Position numbers and translations under genes: made by a program. Shown here piece by piece: positions 27,921 to 41,900 of a DNA stretch of 64,000 nt (position 1 is its first letter; every line of letters starts with the position of its first letter). Under the pieces are notes generated by a model. It ran no database searches, had not been told where the DNA came from, and saw nothing but the letters and a program-made list of their open reading frames with translations. Origin of the DNA: Casuarina equisetifolia (taxonomy: Eukaryota > Streptophyta > Magnoliopsida > Fagales > Casuarinaceae). The stretch lies in the NCBI GenBank assembly GCA_028551475.1, contig CM052357.1, positions 22,610,451-22,674,450 on the forward strand, given 5' to 3'.

Positions 27921-30900
27921 TCAGAAACCTTCAGTAAGAGCAAATACTCGATCCGCTAAAGATGGAGGCAACGCCGATACAGCTTGTTGAATTTCCTGAT
28001 AAATCAAAGTACAAAGTAACAGCATGGTTATCGATACAAACACGAAACGAAGTGATATTATAAGAACATGCTCTAAAATATAAGTCTGAATACAGATACC
28101 TCAATTCTATAACGAGCTGAAAAGTGGATGAGAAGAATGGCCTTGTTCCCGAACCTCTCTGCATGACTTACTATCTGGGATCTCAACCACAAACCAAGCA
28201 GGAGCAGTAAGCACAGAAAGATGCATCAGACAAGACACGGGAATGAGGGCATGAAACAAGATAGTTTCTAGTAAGCAGTAAGGAGACAACCTCAGATAGA
28301 TGAGTATGTCCGTAGTCTCTTGCATCTTCCACTGAAAGAGAGTCATCAACAAAGGTGCTCTGCCACCCAAAAAAAAAAAAAAGAAAAAAAAAAGAAAGGA
28401 AAAACATGAGCTATAATGCGATAAAATATAAGAACCTTAGCCAAAGTGCAACATAAAGATGCACAAATGGACCCTGAAAGATGGTGGATAGAGACATATG
28501 AAGTGTTACTTATGGACTCTCACTGACCATTTAGCAGAGACTAAAGTCAGCCGAAGAGCCAGGTTTAAGCATTGCAAGTGGTCAATAATAAAGACCAAAG
28601 AAACTGGGGGGCAAAAGGTGATTTTCAGTAAGCTTTCTTTCACTTCGTCCACTTGATCTAATGTAAGTGTTTCTTATCGAGAATAGTGACCTATAACAAA
28701 TCTAGAATTACTTTGCTGTAAAACTAAAAGCGGTGAAAGAAAATAGATACTCTGATCAAAGTTCAATGTACCAAAATGTAAAAGCGAACATCCATCTTTT
28801 TTACAAACAAGGCGAAATTCATTGTGTCATTACCATTATATGTTCCATTCAGTCACAGAAGTTCTTCCTCATAGATATTATTTCCGTGTCAGTGCATGAG
28901 AAGCATGTGGATGGCTGGGTGGATCTATGCGTTTCTAGTGTGTCCATGTACGTTGAATACAAAAAATCGGGTAAATCTGTCACTATCGAGAGGACATTTT
29001 GATAAGTAATGTAATGCACCTCCATAACCAGAATCCTTGATCTCAAAACATCAATGTTGTTTGGGTCGACAATGAAGTCGGACATGGTGTCTCCAGTGAA
29101 AGCAACTTCAGGTACTGTGACAGTGTTCGTAATCTGCAAAAGCAATCCCACCTCGTTAAGTATATGGTATAAAGTGAAAAAAGCCAAAGGGAGATGTAGT
29201 CACAATAAGGAATAGTGAGCCAAAAAAGCAAAGAAAGTTAGGGACACGAAGACATAGTTTAAAAATGAAGGTTATGTGACCTGAGAACATGTCAAAACCT
29301 TTTTTGCATTATAGACCAGAGAAGAAGAAGAAGAAAAAACGACAATCACCAAGAGATCGGGTTCAGAAGTAGAATTTCCCAATGCAAACATCTCTCAACC
29401 ATGTCCTGAGGCATCAACATGAAGTCACACGCATTGAGCAAGTAGTCCAATCATTTGATCAAGAAACAGTTCAATATATCTTACTACTGGTTGCCATTCA
29501 CTGGTTTTCTGAATTTTAAATGTAGATGAGATGATCACTTGTAGAATATCTACTGTTTTCACTCATGGAAGTGGTAAAACTTCCTAATGCAAAAATCTAT
29601 CAACCATAGCCTGAATTTCAACATAATTGTGAGAAATTTTTCCTAATAATATCACCCTGATAATACAAAAGCCAAATATTTAAGTCCAGACATTCAAATT
29701 ATGCCCTAATAAAATTCCAAGTTTATGCCCATCTCAGATTATTTCAACAGGAAATCGTACATCTGGCTTTTTACTCATGGCAAATTACGTTCCACATCTT
29801 TGCTTCTAGTTCTCTGCTAGTGAAACACAAGAAGAGATATTTCACTCAAGAAGTGATATAATAGCTATGAAAATTGCAATATGAAGATCGTGGTAATGTA
29901 AAGGAGCCAAATTACCAACCCGCATTAACCATAAGAAGTTTATGAAGGCAACTGTCAAGACAAACCTCCACGCCTGATGACTTCAAATTCTTGATCTCAT
30001 TTCCGCTGAGGCCAAGGTACTCCTGCTTAAGTTTCTGTTTTACAGAGTAAACTACATAACCCTGCCAGGAATCATTTATCGTCATTCGAGACTGACAGAT
30101 AGCACTTAGTATATACTGACTCATCAGTGTCTACAAGGAAAGTCAGAAAAGAAAAGGTTCCAGCTAGTTTTGCTACCTGGCTTGGTATGACATGGTAAGT
30201 CTTAAAAGCTCTTACTTTGAGGTCTCTTCTCAAATAAAACTCTTCTCCTGCGAAAAGGTTTAGGAGCCTCACTTAAAATTACATTCAATGAGAAGAGAGC
30301 CAGAGACACCAATTTTCCCTGTTGGTGGAAGAATTTAATTGAAGATTGGCCATACCAATATCCAAGCCGATTAGATTATGCTTCAGCTCTGATTGGTCCA
30401 TTCTTCTGTGCACCTCAAAGAGTTGTTCTACATCTTCTTTTACGCATTTTGGTACAATTATTGTTGGGGGTTTCATTTTGTATAAGCCACGAGTTGCAAC
30501 ATAAATAGGGAGACCTCCCTGAAGACGAATTACGCAATCAGTAACACTACAATGGCAATGACAATAATACATTGATCAAGAAGAAAGAAGTCCATGTGCC
30601 ATCCATACTAATCAAAGGAAATAAAAAGTGTGATTTAGAAATCGGATTTTAGGAGCTGTAGATGCGATTTAAAACTATCCGATATAAAATGGAGGAAATA
30701 TTAAAGGCCACATTAAAAGAAGTCCAGGAAATTTGATAAAATGCAAAGAGATAGGAGAAAACCCTTCCTTTTTTCTTTTGTTTTCTTTCTTGATGAACCG
30801 GGAGCACAAGGTTTGGACCTAATGATTATTTCTTGTGAAAGATATATGAGACAGAGAAACTAGATAATTGTTTGCATCCCTGGGCATAAAAATAACATGC

Positions 30901-31585
30901 CATATCATCAAATAACCTCAAAAGTGTCCATCATGGCATACACAATTCAACAACAGATCTCAATATCGTTTGCAGCCATTCAACAAGATGATGCATCATG
31001 AAAATTACAACTAAGATCCCTATTGCATTCGAAGAAGTGATCCTTGGCTCTTCAAACTTCTAATTCCAAGCTCTACACCCAAAAACCATATTTAAGCTCT
31101 TCAGCAGGCTGATCCAAACTCCGAATCGTCCCAACAGAGCAACCCCACGCCCCAAATCAGTCGGATAATAGCATGAAGTAGATAGCACATCCAGACTACA
31201 AAATGTACCCAGTATGCAGTGTATACGGTATAATGGAAACATATACATAGCAGGAAAAAAAAAAAAATCAAACAGAACCAATTCCCATTCCAATTCCTAC
31301 AGCGACAAAAACTGACAGGAACCCAAGGAAAGCACAGAAGGGACTCACAATGTGGTCCATGTGGGCGTGGGAGATGCAGAGGAAGTCGTGGTTAACAGCG
31401 TGCTGCGGGCAGCGCCCAATATCGAAGGCCAATTTGAGAGTGGGGAACATTATGCAGGTTTCATGGCCTGCAATTGAGAGACCCTTCACGGGGTACCCTT
31501 CTATAGTCATAGCACTCTTCGTTTTCTCCGAGCCGGAGCTCGAGCCAGGTCCTCCTTTGGCCGGGTCGTTGGTTTCCGTCTCCAT
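27921..31585 (-). CDS. TRZ1: tRNase Z, short form (tRNA 3' processing endoribonuclease)
   Basis: Metallo-beta-lactamase-fold nuclease that cuts the 3' trailer from pre-tRNAs before CCA addition. Exons (minus): 31349-31585, 30356-30518, 30177-30247, 29966-30061, 29020-29133, 28291-28359, 28100-28174, 27921-27995. Total 900 bp, 299 residues. The zinc-binding HAHMDH (residues 73-78) is intact but followed directly by an intron. Other landmarks are GHETCI, AFDIGRCP, GLPIYVATRGLYKMKPP (start of the tRNA-binding arm region), AFKTYHVIPSQ, EVAFTGDTMSDF (metal-ligand Asp), ARDYGHTHLSE and IHFSARY (metal-ligand His residues). An N-terminal tail of about 25 residues rich in Gly/Ser/Lys precedes the conserved start, and is not an obvious organelle signal. 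Arabidopsis short forms TRZ1 (cytosol) and TRZ2 (chloroplast) are the alternatives; the lack of a clear transit peptide favours TRZ1. Confidence 0.94.
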
Positions 31586-33693
31586 AGGTTAAAAGAAGAA
31601 GACGAAGACGACAGAGATTGAAACCAAATTAGTTCTACAGAGACACAGAGGGCTTTGGATTGCAAGCGAGAAGCATAGTTTTCGCATGCAGGCCTCCCTG
31701 TAACGAAGCAACAGGTTGAATAATAACAGCAGTCGGTTCCTTACCATCGGAATTATGCTTTTAAATAACTTTCTTCCTCATTTCGAAAAGATGGGTCGAA
31801 TTGGATTTACCTTTAGAAACTACTCTTGAAATTTTTGAGAAGAATAACAGCAGCTTTTTAAAGAAAAAACAACTTACAAAATGTTTCTTTTTTCTATGAA
31901 AATTTGTTTCAGTAACGAAAATGGAAAACTTTGGTTCAAACAGTGAAATCTTATCTTGAATATTATGTAGCGAAATTGCTTCACTTTTTAATGCTGAAGA
32001 AAATGATAATCTTTTTCCATGTTGATGGAACTGTCTATCGTTGAATCCAGCTGCAAGTTGATGGATGGACGCAGGTTGAGTAGATGTGGCATTCCTTGAG
32101 ATGAGTTGTGGCAGGTAATTACAGATCAATTCAAAAGAGCAAAAATGACATTTGCAAGTCCAAAATTAACATCTTATATAAAACTCCTGTAATTTGTTTG
32201 TTAAATGATTCAGACAGAAAAATCTAGCAAAACAACTTCATGGGCATCGACCATCCAAAGCGTTTGAAATAATTCCAATTCATTCCAAGAAAACAGAAAC
32301 CCCAAATCGCTGTCAATATAGAGTAGGCTGAATTCTGCAACTACAATATCAGTTACAGTCCTAATTCTTTGCACCTTAAATTTTTAATTTCTCAACCCTT
32401 CAACAGCATTGTCTGGCTTCTGAGGCATCAGTATCCTGGAAGATCTCAGCTCTTCATGAACCTCTAGGCGCAACACAAACAAAGAAAACCTTTTTCACAG
32501 TACCATTCTTACGCAGTTGCTGAGATCTTCAAGATTAGGAACCCAGCAGCAGGCCTTCAATCTTACTCTGGACCTGCCTTAGGAAACCCCTTAATACTTC
32601 CTAAACTGCTTCACCGGGTATCATAAAAAATCAATAATCTCTTTACCACTAAATTTACTCATCCTGGAGAATAATACGAGTAAATCAACATTTGATGAGA
32701 CCAGCAAATGGTACACCAAAAAAAAAAAAAAAAAAAAAGCAACTGTTGTGCCCCATCAAAGCATCCTTTGTCAATCACGGTTCTTCCCTGTGAGAATCTT
32801 CTTCCTTGCCTTCTTAATTGCCACAGAGCAGAGAACATGATTAAATTTTGGGCCAAAGCATAGTCAGGCAATGTAAAATGCCAATAGCCGGGTAAGTTAG
32901 ACAACCTGCAATCTTCAAAAATAAAATTCAGTTTCCCTTTCCAACTATTTTTGCTCATATGAAATGTAAGCAAGCAGTTTCATTGTTTACAACTTGTCAC
33001 GTTGAGAGGTCAATGGAAAATTTAAGCAAATATATTTGTTACATAACAATCTAAAAAGTTACTGTATGGCTAAAATCTATTAGATATAAAATTTTTTGGT
33101 CTGGACAACCTATCATAAAAACAAGAAAGTCTTAACATCAAATTTAAATAAATCTAGGAAAACCCTTTATAAGAAAATGCAAGTCATTCCACTTCAAAAA
33201 CTCTGGACAGAACAAGCTGAGGAAAAGTTAAAATGTAAAATGAAAATGTCAAAAAAAAAAAAGTCAGTAGGCTATTAAATTAACTTTTAGAATGCATAAT
33301 ACATGCCATCTATAAGGGTGAAAACCCCCTGCTTAAGGGTCTTGAGAAGTCCTTCCAACATGCTTGATCGATGAACTTGTCTTATAGACATATAGGACCA
33401 GGTTTTAGGAAAATCAGTAGATACATATATATAGATGTAGTTACAAACACGGGCATGCGAGGAAATGCAAGATACATCGTCCAAAGGCAAGTGCCAGATT
33501 GATTTGGGGATCAAATGCATTATAAACCAATCAAAATCTTAATGGCTTAGGGCACAATAGAGTAGTTAATTTTAGAACTCCATATATGTTTACGGAGTAA
33601 AACAAAAGATAGTGCTATATACTAGTTCATAGCTGCAAGCATGAGGAAGCAGAAGCAATACGACAGTCATATTTTGGCATCCAAGAAACTCAC
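31586..33693. other. Promoter of tRNase Z and unassigned sequence
   Basis: The tRNase Z upstream region, then sequence without a supported gene. Homopolymer A runs at 32718-32738 and about 33250-33260. Confidence 0.4.
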
Positions 33694-34769
33694 TCTGCCA
33701 TGCATGATAGAAATACAGTGACAATTTGCTGCGAATATTGATCGGTAATCAAGAGTATGGCATAAGAAATCCACATTAACCATGTATTCGTCATCATGCA
33801 CTTCAGCATACATTTCAACCAAGACATGATTTGCTAACGTTCCTATTCGACCACTAGACATAAGCACAAAATCTATGTCAACTAACACAGCCACTGTTGA
33901 ACCTAGCAAACATCCAATTTGTTCATTAATAATATTACATGACACTAGTACCAATGCTCTGTTTGGGTCAGTAGATGACGAATACTATTCACGGAAACCA
34001 TTGTTTATCTATCCCCGGAAATCAATGAGGAATATGGTGACAGTAGTAGACAGGTGCAGGCAAAAACAATATCTCATGCTATGGAAAACAAAAGAACCGA
34101 GGGAAAGCCAGGATCATGTTAATAGTTAAAGATAAAAACTCAGAGAACTTGCTTTGCCTCTTTATTTATATCCAAGATTGTCAATATTAACTTTACTCCG
34201 CGTAGGCCCACCATTTTAATCAAAACCTAGAGAAACAAGGGGAAGGATGAATAGAGGTGCTCAATCAAAATAAGCTGTCTGCATTCCTCACTTCTCTCTC
34301 TTCAGGTTACAGCACACACATCTGCCATCAACCACTCACATAAGAATCCTAGTTCATTTGCCGGCATTGAATTACTTCTTTGCAAATATTATGACTGTCA
34401 GTCTTGTCACATCTATCACTAGAGATTTCAGAAACCAGACGCTTAGCATATTCTTGGATGTATTGGAAGACAGTATCCACACATTTCTGATAAGACCCGT
34501 GGAGCAATAGTTCCATAGGACTTAAAAAGAACACAGAGCATTCACCTGACTATTTCCAAATGCAGGAATTCTTCAGTGTTCCCACCAGTTGCTATAACTA
34601 AATTGCTGCCCTCTTTCAAGACCAGAGCCAACTATTATCATTACAATTACTAAACGTGGTAAAGAGAGCTTAGGTCCAAGAATATACTACAAAAAATTGA
34701 AAATCAAACCATGGTCCATGACTTGAAACCTTCTAAAGTAGCGAACTTTTCCACCAAGCAAAGAAACTT
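33694..34769 (-). other. Exon-like segments of an unrecognised minus-strand gene
   Basis: Two adjacent segments, 34710-34769 and 34546-34631, are each bounded by plausible acceptor and donor sites and read in phase: KFLCLVEKFATLEGFKSWTM, then LALVLKEGSNLVIATGG followed by NTEEFLHLEIV. A third segment, 33694-33872, has an AG/GTGAGT-bounded open frame including SSGRIGTLANHVLVEMYAEV. A further open frame at 34349-34534 follows the second segment, but the gap is too short for a normal plant intron. I do not recognise a family and could not connect all pieces in one frame, so this may be a real small gene, a pseudogene, or a non-coding transcript with chance frames. A possible first exon (ATG at 35506, MAAADRYAARVIVV) would share a divergent promoter with the YLPM1-like gene. 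Confidence 0.3.
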
Positions 34770-35976
34770 CTGCAAGTTTTAACCCCGAACCTTTATAAGC
34801 AGGTAGGTAGACAATCACCAAAATGAAATACAGCATAAAACTTGCAAGAGCATAATTCATAAAAATCTGTGCTAAGAATGGTAATTAAACATTTTTCCTT
34901 TTTGACTGGAGACGAAAGAGTGGTTATGTTATCAAAAATCTCACCAGTCTGTGGCTTGCGGTCCACATAGTTCTTGAGATTTATGGTGCCTTGTTGCACA
35001 AACAAGTTAAGACCTCATGCCTACAAATACACAAGACACAGAAAGTAGACGTTGTAAAAAAAAAAAAGAATATTACTAACCGTCAACAATAAATTACAAC
35101 CAACATAAAAACTTGAAATACTTCATGGTGTTTAGAGGAAAAAATGTACGATTTTAGGAGACAAGTCAAACGATTTTGAACTCACTTTGAATAACCAACA
35201 TCCAAATTGTGGTGAACAAAGACAATAAAAGAGAGTCGAGCATAAAGAAACCCTAAAAGAAACATGAAAGAGCAAAGAAAAGAAGTATAATCCTCAACGA
35301 AACAATAAAATTAATTGAAGAGCAAAGCCTGATAGTAAACAAAAAATTGAGTGAGAAATTAAAATTCTTCCCCCTCTCAATTGACACGAGGCAATGGGTG
35401 TCGATAGAGGGGACAAAGGGAACTTCCCTCCCTCCACAAGCACCAGCGTAATGAGCCCAAGGGTCACCACGATTACTCTCGCGGCATATCGATCCGCCGC
35501 TGCCATTGAATTATCTCTAAAAACCGGTGATTGTCAGTGCAAGTGAATTTTTAGACTCGCTGCAACTCGCGGATGCGAAATTCGACGGGAATCCAATCAG
35601 CCGGTGACGGACGCGACAGCGAAGAGATCAGCATGTTCGGAACAACAATGGGAGGCCAACTTAACCGGAAACGTGGGAGGATTTGATCAGCGCGGGAAGA
35701 TGCTTAGTGTTTTATCCGAGCTAAGCAGGAGGATGGAAATGGGAAAATAAAAAGTAGCCGTTTGGAAAAGTAGGGTTCAGTATTTACAGTCCTCATCCAA
35801 TCAGAAAAGAGAAAAAGATATATTATTTATATATGTATTTTTGCTTTTCTGGAATATTCTTGTAAATCCTTGCTTCCACTGATGGAGGCTGCTTCTTCCC
35901 GTGCGTAGTACGAAGACCCTTGCAAACCCTTAAAAACCCTGATCTGCGGATCCCCTCGACCATCTTCACCTCCAAA

Positions 35977-38900
35977 ATGGACCATCATCATCAACAACAA
36001 TGGCGTCCCAGGCCTTTCCCTGGTAACATCTGCCCCACCTGCTCCAATTCGCACTTCCCCTTTTGCCCGCCTCCGCTCCCTCCCTTCAATCAAAACCCTA
36101 GATTCCCATTCGACCCTTACCGAGGGCCTTCGCCCCGCCCCCTCGCGGATGAGTTCGGTAATCCCAGGCCGTGGCTTAGAAACCCTAGCTTGGGTAGAGG
36201 AGTCCCGTACGGACAATACGAGTTACAGTCTTACAGTAATGGGTTCGTGAATGAGTGTGATAGGAACCCAAAGAGGCCTAGGATTGATGACATTCAAAAT
36301 AGTCAGAGTTCTTTGAGGGTTTCTTTGGACGTAGAGCGGCGATTGCAGCTTATTCGAGATCACGGTGGCGCGTCAGCGGGACCGCTGGCGCCTGAAGGTG
36401 GTGCGGCCTCGATGATGCCCGGGGTGAATCGCGAAACGAACAGATATGTTCAGGAACCTTCGGATTTTGACGGGAGTTATAATCGACCTGGTACTGCAGA
36501 GTACAGAAGATTTTATGGCTTTAGGAACTCTAGTAGTGAACCGGGACCAATAGGCTACGATCCGAGGGTCGGTTCCGGTGACAGAAGAGGGAAACAATAC
36601 ATGCAGAATAATAGGAATGGGTTTCAGGGTGAGGAACTCCCTCATTCCAGACATGGCCAGGTTGAAAGTTCTTTGAATTCTTTTCAGACCCATGGGATTC
36701 AAAATTTGGATCAGTTACGTCCACCGTATCCAGTTTCTGAAGTTCCTAATGATGGTTATCACGACATCCAGAATCTTCAGCAGCCGCAACGTAGTGATTC
36801 AGTGCCAGCAACTGAACCACAGTACTCTAATGTGAGTAATTGGCAGGGGGCATGTGCGCCGTACCCTGAACAAAGAAGTGGTGTTACGATGGACAATCGT
36901 GAGCTGAACAGTCAGCTGCAACAACCATATGGAATGCAATATCCTGTTGCTATAAGACACGATCTCCATCCGCCAGGCACGTCAAGTGATGCTAGGCCGC
37001 CGCTTGAAGTGAGATTTCCATCACAAAGTGGCAATAGGGGTCCAATGGGAAGTCATACCATGCCTGGAGTTGCTCAACCTGGTGGTCCTCGCATGAATGG
37101 ACATGGAGGATACTTTCCAACTGCTCCCGGTGCCGGCAGGATTGTTGAAAATGTGGGTCAAACGGAGGCTTCACGGCTGCATAGTCGGCAGCCTTCTATT
37201 CCTGGTTCTTCTCTATCACCTGTCCCGGTTGACCCAGCATTGCGCCCTCCTTCAGAGTTAAAAGTCTTCTCGTCACCACCACCTACGACATCTGCTTCAC
37301 TTTTTCCTATTCCTGTTAGTTCATCGCCGATGGTACCTTCATCACATTCTCCACTTCCTGAAACCCACTCCTTGAGTCGGCCCTATTACCACATTGAACC
37401 ACGGCCACCTTTGCCTGCATCTGCTGGTTTTGTTTCAGAGGTATGGTCGCCTTTTTACCCTTTTATTTATTTATCTTTTTTGCGTCTTGAGGATCACTCG
37501 CTGAGTCATCCCTTGTACTTCCGGGGAAACTCAAGCAATCGACTAATGTTGTCTATGCAGGCGGTGAGAGATGGACGAGCTTTTTCTTTAAAGCAATTGT
37601 CTTCAGGTAAACCAAAAGTTGTTGACGCTTCCCACTTGTTTAAGATGCCTCACCGAGCCTCCCGCCCTGATCATATTGTGATAATCCTTCGAGGACTCCC
37701 AGGTAGCTTATTTTAGTTGTGCAAATCTGTTCTCCCCTTTGCGAGTATGTCTGAGGAAAGATCTTCCTATCCTTTTTATGAACTTATTCTTCAAGCGATT
37801 ATGTTAAAAAAAAATTTCTCCGTTGTCACTCCATTAAGTTTTCAAGTTTCAACAATATTCTAGAGAACCCATTGCATTTCATATGCTTTCAGGTAGTGGG
37901 AAGAGCTACATGGCAAAGATGGTACGTGACCTTGAGGTTGAAAATGGTGGTAATGCTCCACGAATTCATTCTATGGATGATTATTTCATGACTGAGGTTG
38001 AAAAGGTTTGTTGTTGCCTTTATTTTATTTTATCTTTGATTCTCTACATGTAATCATTGTTTGAACTAATTTGTTCTTCTACCCTAAAGGTTGATGAAGG
38101 CGACATTTCAAAGTCATCAGGTTCAGTCAGAGGCAAGAAATCAGTGATGAAGAAGGTGATGGAGTATTGTTATGAACCTGAAATGGAGGAGGTAATGCAT
38201 GTTATTTTATCAGTGATGCAAAAATTTTGTTCAAGAAGTACCACTTGTCATATGTGTGCCTATCTTTGGCATTGCACCTGAGTCTTTTGCTTCATTATAA
38301 TATTTATTTTTCTAGAAGATGCTATGTAGATTTTGTTGCATGCACGTTATTTGAACTGCAGACTAGTTAAGCTTGTTGTAGTCCTGTATTGGTTCGATAT
38401 TCTTACATCTAATTAAGGAATACCCCAATCTCTTTTCATGAGATGTTTTTGCGACTCTTAGAACCCTCATTTGATGCTTTGGATTTTTCTGCTTGTGGAG
38501 ATTTTTGGGAGAATTCTTTTGTTTTCTTTTTATTCAAATTATTGGCAAAGCTTTGTTTTCTGAGATTTATTGTTACTTGATCTTTATCATGGCTTTACCT
38601 CAATTCTTTTTTCTCCCTCATCAGAATAGCTAGTTTTATTTGTACATATCTAAATATTCTTCTGTTCTTCTAAGCAGTTACCTTGGAAGGGCAAAGATAT
38701 AACTTCTATGCAATCCATTTACACCTAACAACCATTTGGAGTATATTTGATGTTTGTCAAGGTTGAGAGTGGCAATCTTTGTTGAAATAGAATGTTTCAA
38801 AATGAGTATTGGTTATCTAGGGGTAGAAGTGCATTCTGAAGAGTACACGATTAATGTAGTTTGCTTTTGACATGTAGCTGTCTTTGTTCATGATGCACTT

Positions 38901-41900
38901 GCGTACCAAATGTGGCATATCGTTTTCATCAATGGAAAAGTTGCTTCTTGGATGCCAAAATGCCGGTTCTGTATTGCTTTTGCTGTCACATGCTTGCAGT
39001 TATGCACTGATAAATTTAAGTCTTTTGTTTTGTTTTACTGCTATATTTGGTGTTCTGAGATTACATATCTTATAGCCACCCTCAAGGTGTTGAGATTTTG
39101 ACTTGTGTCTTACTGCGTTTCTGCAGTAATATCCATTGTGCACTTGCCTTTCATGACATACTGTTGATTTTCATGTGCGTTCATGTTTGTATAGGTGAAC
39201 GTATACACATTTATTTTTTTCTCAAACTGTCTGTCCTTATTTTCTGTGGTAGGCTTATCGATCGAGCATGTTGAAAGCTTTTAAGAAGACCCTGGAGGAA
39301 GGGGTTTTCACCTTCATCATTGGTATGCATCTGCTAATCTAAAGTCTCTGAATTAAATTGGAAGCTAAAAATTCTCACGGTTTTGCTTTAATTTCTTTTA
39401 TAACTTTGGATATTCTGAGGTGAGTTGCTTTATTGAGAACTTTGAAGATGGAATTACCTACATTTTTCTGTTTTAGGTCCCGTACTAAGTTTGATCAGAT
39501 GATTTTCTCTAGTTTAATCATTTTGAGGTTGTGTTAACTATTAATATTAAATTCCTTACTGAAGATGCTAATGGTAGCACCAACTCGTAGGATTTTATCA
39601 CCTTTAGGTCATGGTTGTGTGTAAATATCCCTGTGCTATTGTCTGGATCAAGAAACTAAGAAATACTTTCTTACAAAAGAGTTTCCAAAACTTGGCATAA
39701 ATAAAAGACAAACCAGTCAAAGTTGTCAAAGGTTCCTCTGGTTATGGTGGCTTGTTACGGTGTTCAATTAGTTCAATGATCTAGTTTGATTATAGATGAA
39801 GTAGTCCTGCAGTGCCCATGCGCTGCCTTCATTTTCACTAACAACAGATGCAGTTTCCTTCGGCTATTGACCCTTTTGTTGGTGGTATGTGTGCCTCGTC
39901 TTAGTGGATGACCGCAATCTGCGGGTAGCTGGTTTTGCTCAGTTTTGGGCAATTGCAAAGGTATACCCTCAATTCTCTCTTTCTGAGAACCTTTGCCATG
40001 TGTTCTGAAATGACGGCTCAGTAAATTTGAAATACACCCAGCATAGTGTGGTTGGTAGTGAAACATTTCCTGTACCTCATCCAATTTGGCTGTTTGACTT
40101 TTGTACTTGTTTCAGCTTAATCTGGAATGGTTCAAAAATAAAATCACGGATGCGGCTGGTTGATAAGTTTCAGCTGTTGTCCTGTCTTTTAGCAAAGCTT
40201 TCTGAAAATTCTTATATATTGAGGTTTTATTGTTGGTATTGTTTTAAAGTTAATCTTAAAGACACTTTTATTTGCCAATTTGGCTTCCTAGTAATGAATT
40301 TCGGGGATTCGTTTTGTTTATACTAAAAGATATTATTCATGTTTAAATAGGAGTATCACGTTTGCTTTTGGGGGGCAAATTTTATCAAATTTGCAACTGA
40401 GCTATTTGTGATTCGACAAATTATAGATACTTAACTGTTCTTATGCTTTGCATAGATTTGCTTTCTCGCAGTTTATGTCAGAAAAATTTGTTTGAATTAT
40501 CTTACAAATAGGTACCTCTATTACATATCTTGCTGCTATTTGATGCTAGCAGTTACCTTGAATTCTGCTTTTGTAATGTGTTGTCTTTGCTGAATTATAC
40601 CAAGTTGCTGGGTTGTGTAAGTTGGTATGTGGTGGTGAATACTTAATTGCATCTGTTGTCTATAGCAATTTCCTATTCTAAGGGAGTTGATCCATGCAGG
40701 AACCATTCACAACGGCTTTTCATTGTTGTCATTTCCACCTTTGGAACTAACGTTCTTCCTACCGCTATTTAACTTCCAGCGTTGTGTTTTTCTGCATCGT
40801 TGAGGATGGTTTACTTATTGAGGGGTTAACTGTGGCTTTATTTATAATTTCCTTTACTCATTTTCTCTTTATTTTTTCCTTGTCAGAGTTCGGGTTATGA
40901 AGTTTACATATTGGAAGCTCCATATAAAGACCCTGCGGTAGGTTTATATGTTATTCATGTTACTGGTACTGTATGTTATTGGAAGCACCATCTCCAAACT
41001 GTTGTTTAAGTGCATTGTATTATTATCATGCAATACCTGGTGCTCTTAATTGCAATATAAGAGTTCAATTCATAATTCTTGCCTATCAAGTGTTTTGGTG
41101 GAAAAAAGTGCATACTTTGGAGATGGCGTAGAGCATATAAAATCTCATTATTGGCCTTGTGATGTATTTCGACCAGAAGGGATTAGTGCTTTATAATTTG
41201 TTGTTTGATTTTTTAATTTTTAATTTTTTTAATTTTTTCTGGACATGTTATTTTTTTAATGATTGTGCCATTTAGTATTTCTCCGCCTGAAAATACAGTT
41301 ACAGCTTCTATCAATTAGGGAATCCTTTTGTCCTCACATTGAGTCAAAATTTGAAGTGTTTGTGGATTTATAGGGCTGTGCAGCAAGGAATGTGCATGGT
41401 TTTACTAAAGATGCCATTGAAAAGATGGCCAGCCAATGGGAGGAAGCTCCATCTATGTACTTGCAACTAGATGTCAAGGTTAGTTGTAATCCTGGTCTAA
41501 ATTTTGTTTTGGGTAGTGTGTTGCAAATTCAAAGCAATGATGCGCCTCATAGGTAGCAATATTTAGTGAGGTTTGATTAAACCTTTTACTTTGGTCAAAT
41601 AAGAAAATAGAGAATTTCTTTGGTCACTTGGAAAACACATTAATTTATGAGGGTTCTATAGAAATTGATACGCTCCCTTGGTTGCTTCTTGGGTTTTGAT
41701 TCTGTGTTTTTGCTGGCTTCACAGTCATTATTCCATGTGGATGACCTGAAGGAAAGCGGGATTCAAGAGGTAGTTGAATTTTGCTTAATTTCATCATACT
41801 GTATGTAAAATTTGTTTTACTATATATTCAGGTGCAATATGCTAAGCTAAATTACTGTACAGGTTGACATGGACATGGAAGATGAAGATCTTGATGGGAA

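Noticed and set aside
40982-41130. Inverted repeat CCATCTCCAAA / TTTGGAGATGG in a YLPM1-like intron
   Set aside because: Only 11 matching bases over a 120-base gap; expected by chance and no target duplication or MITE-like ends.
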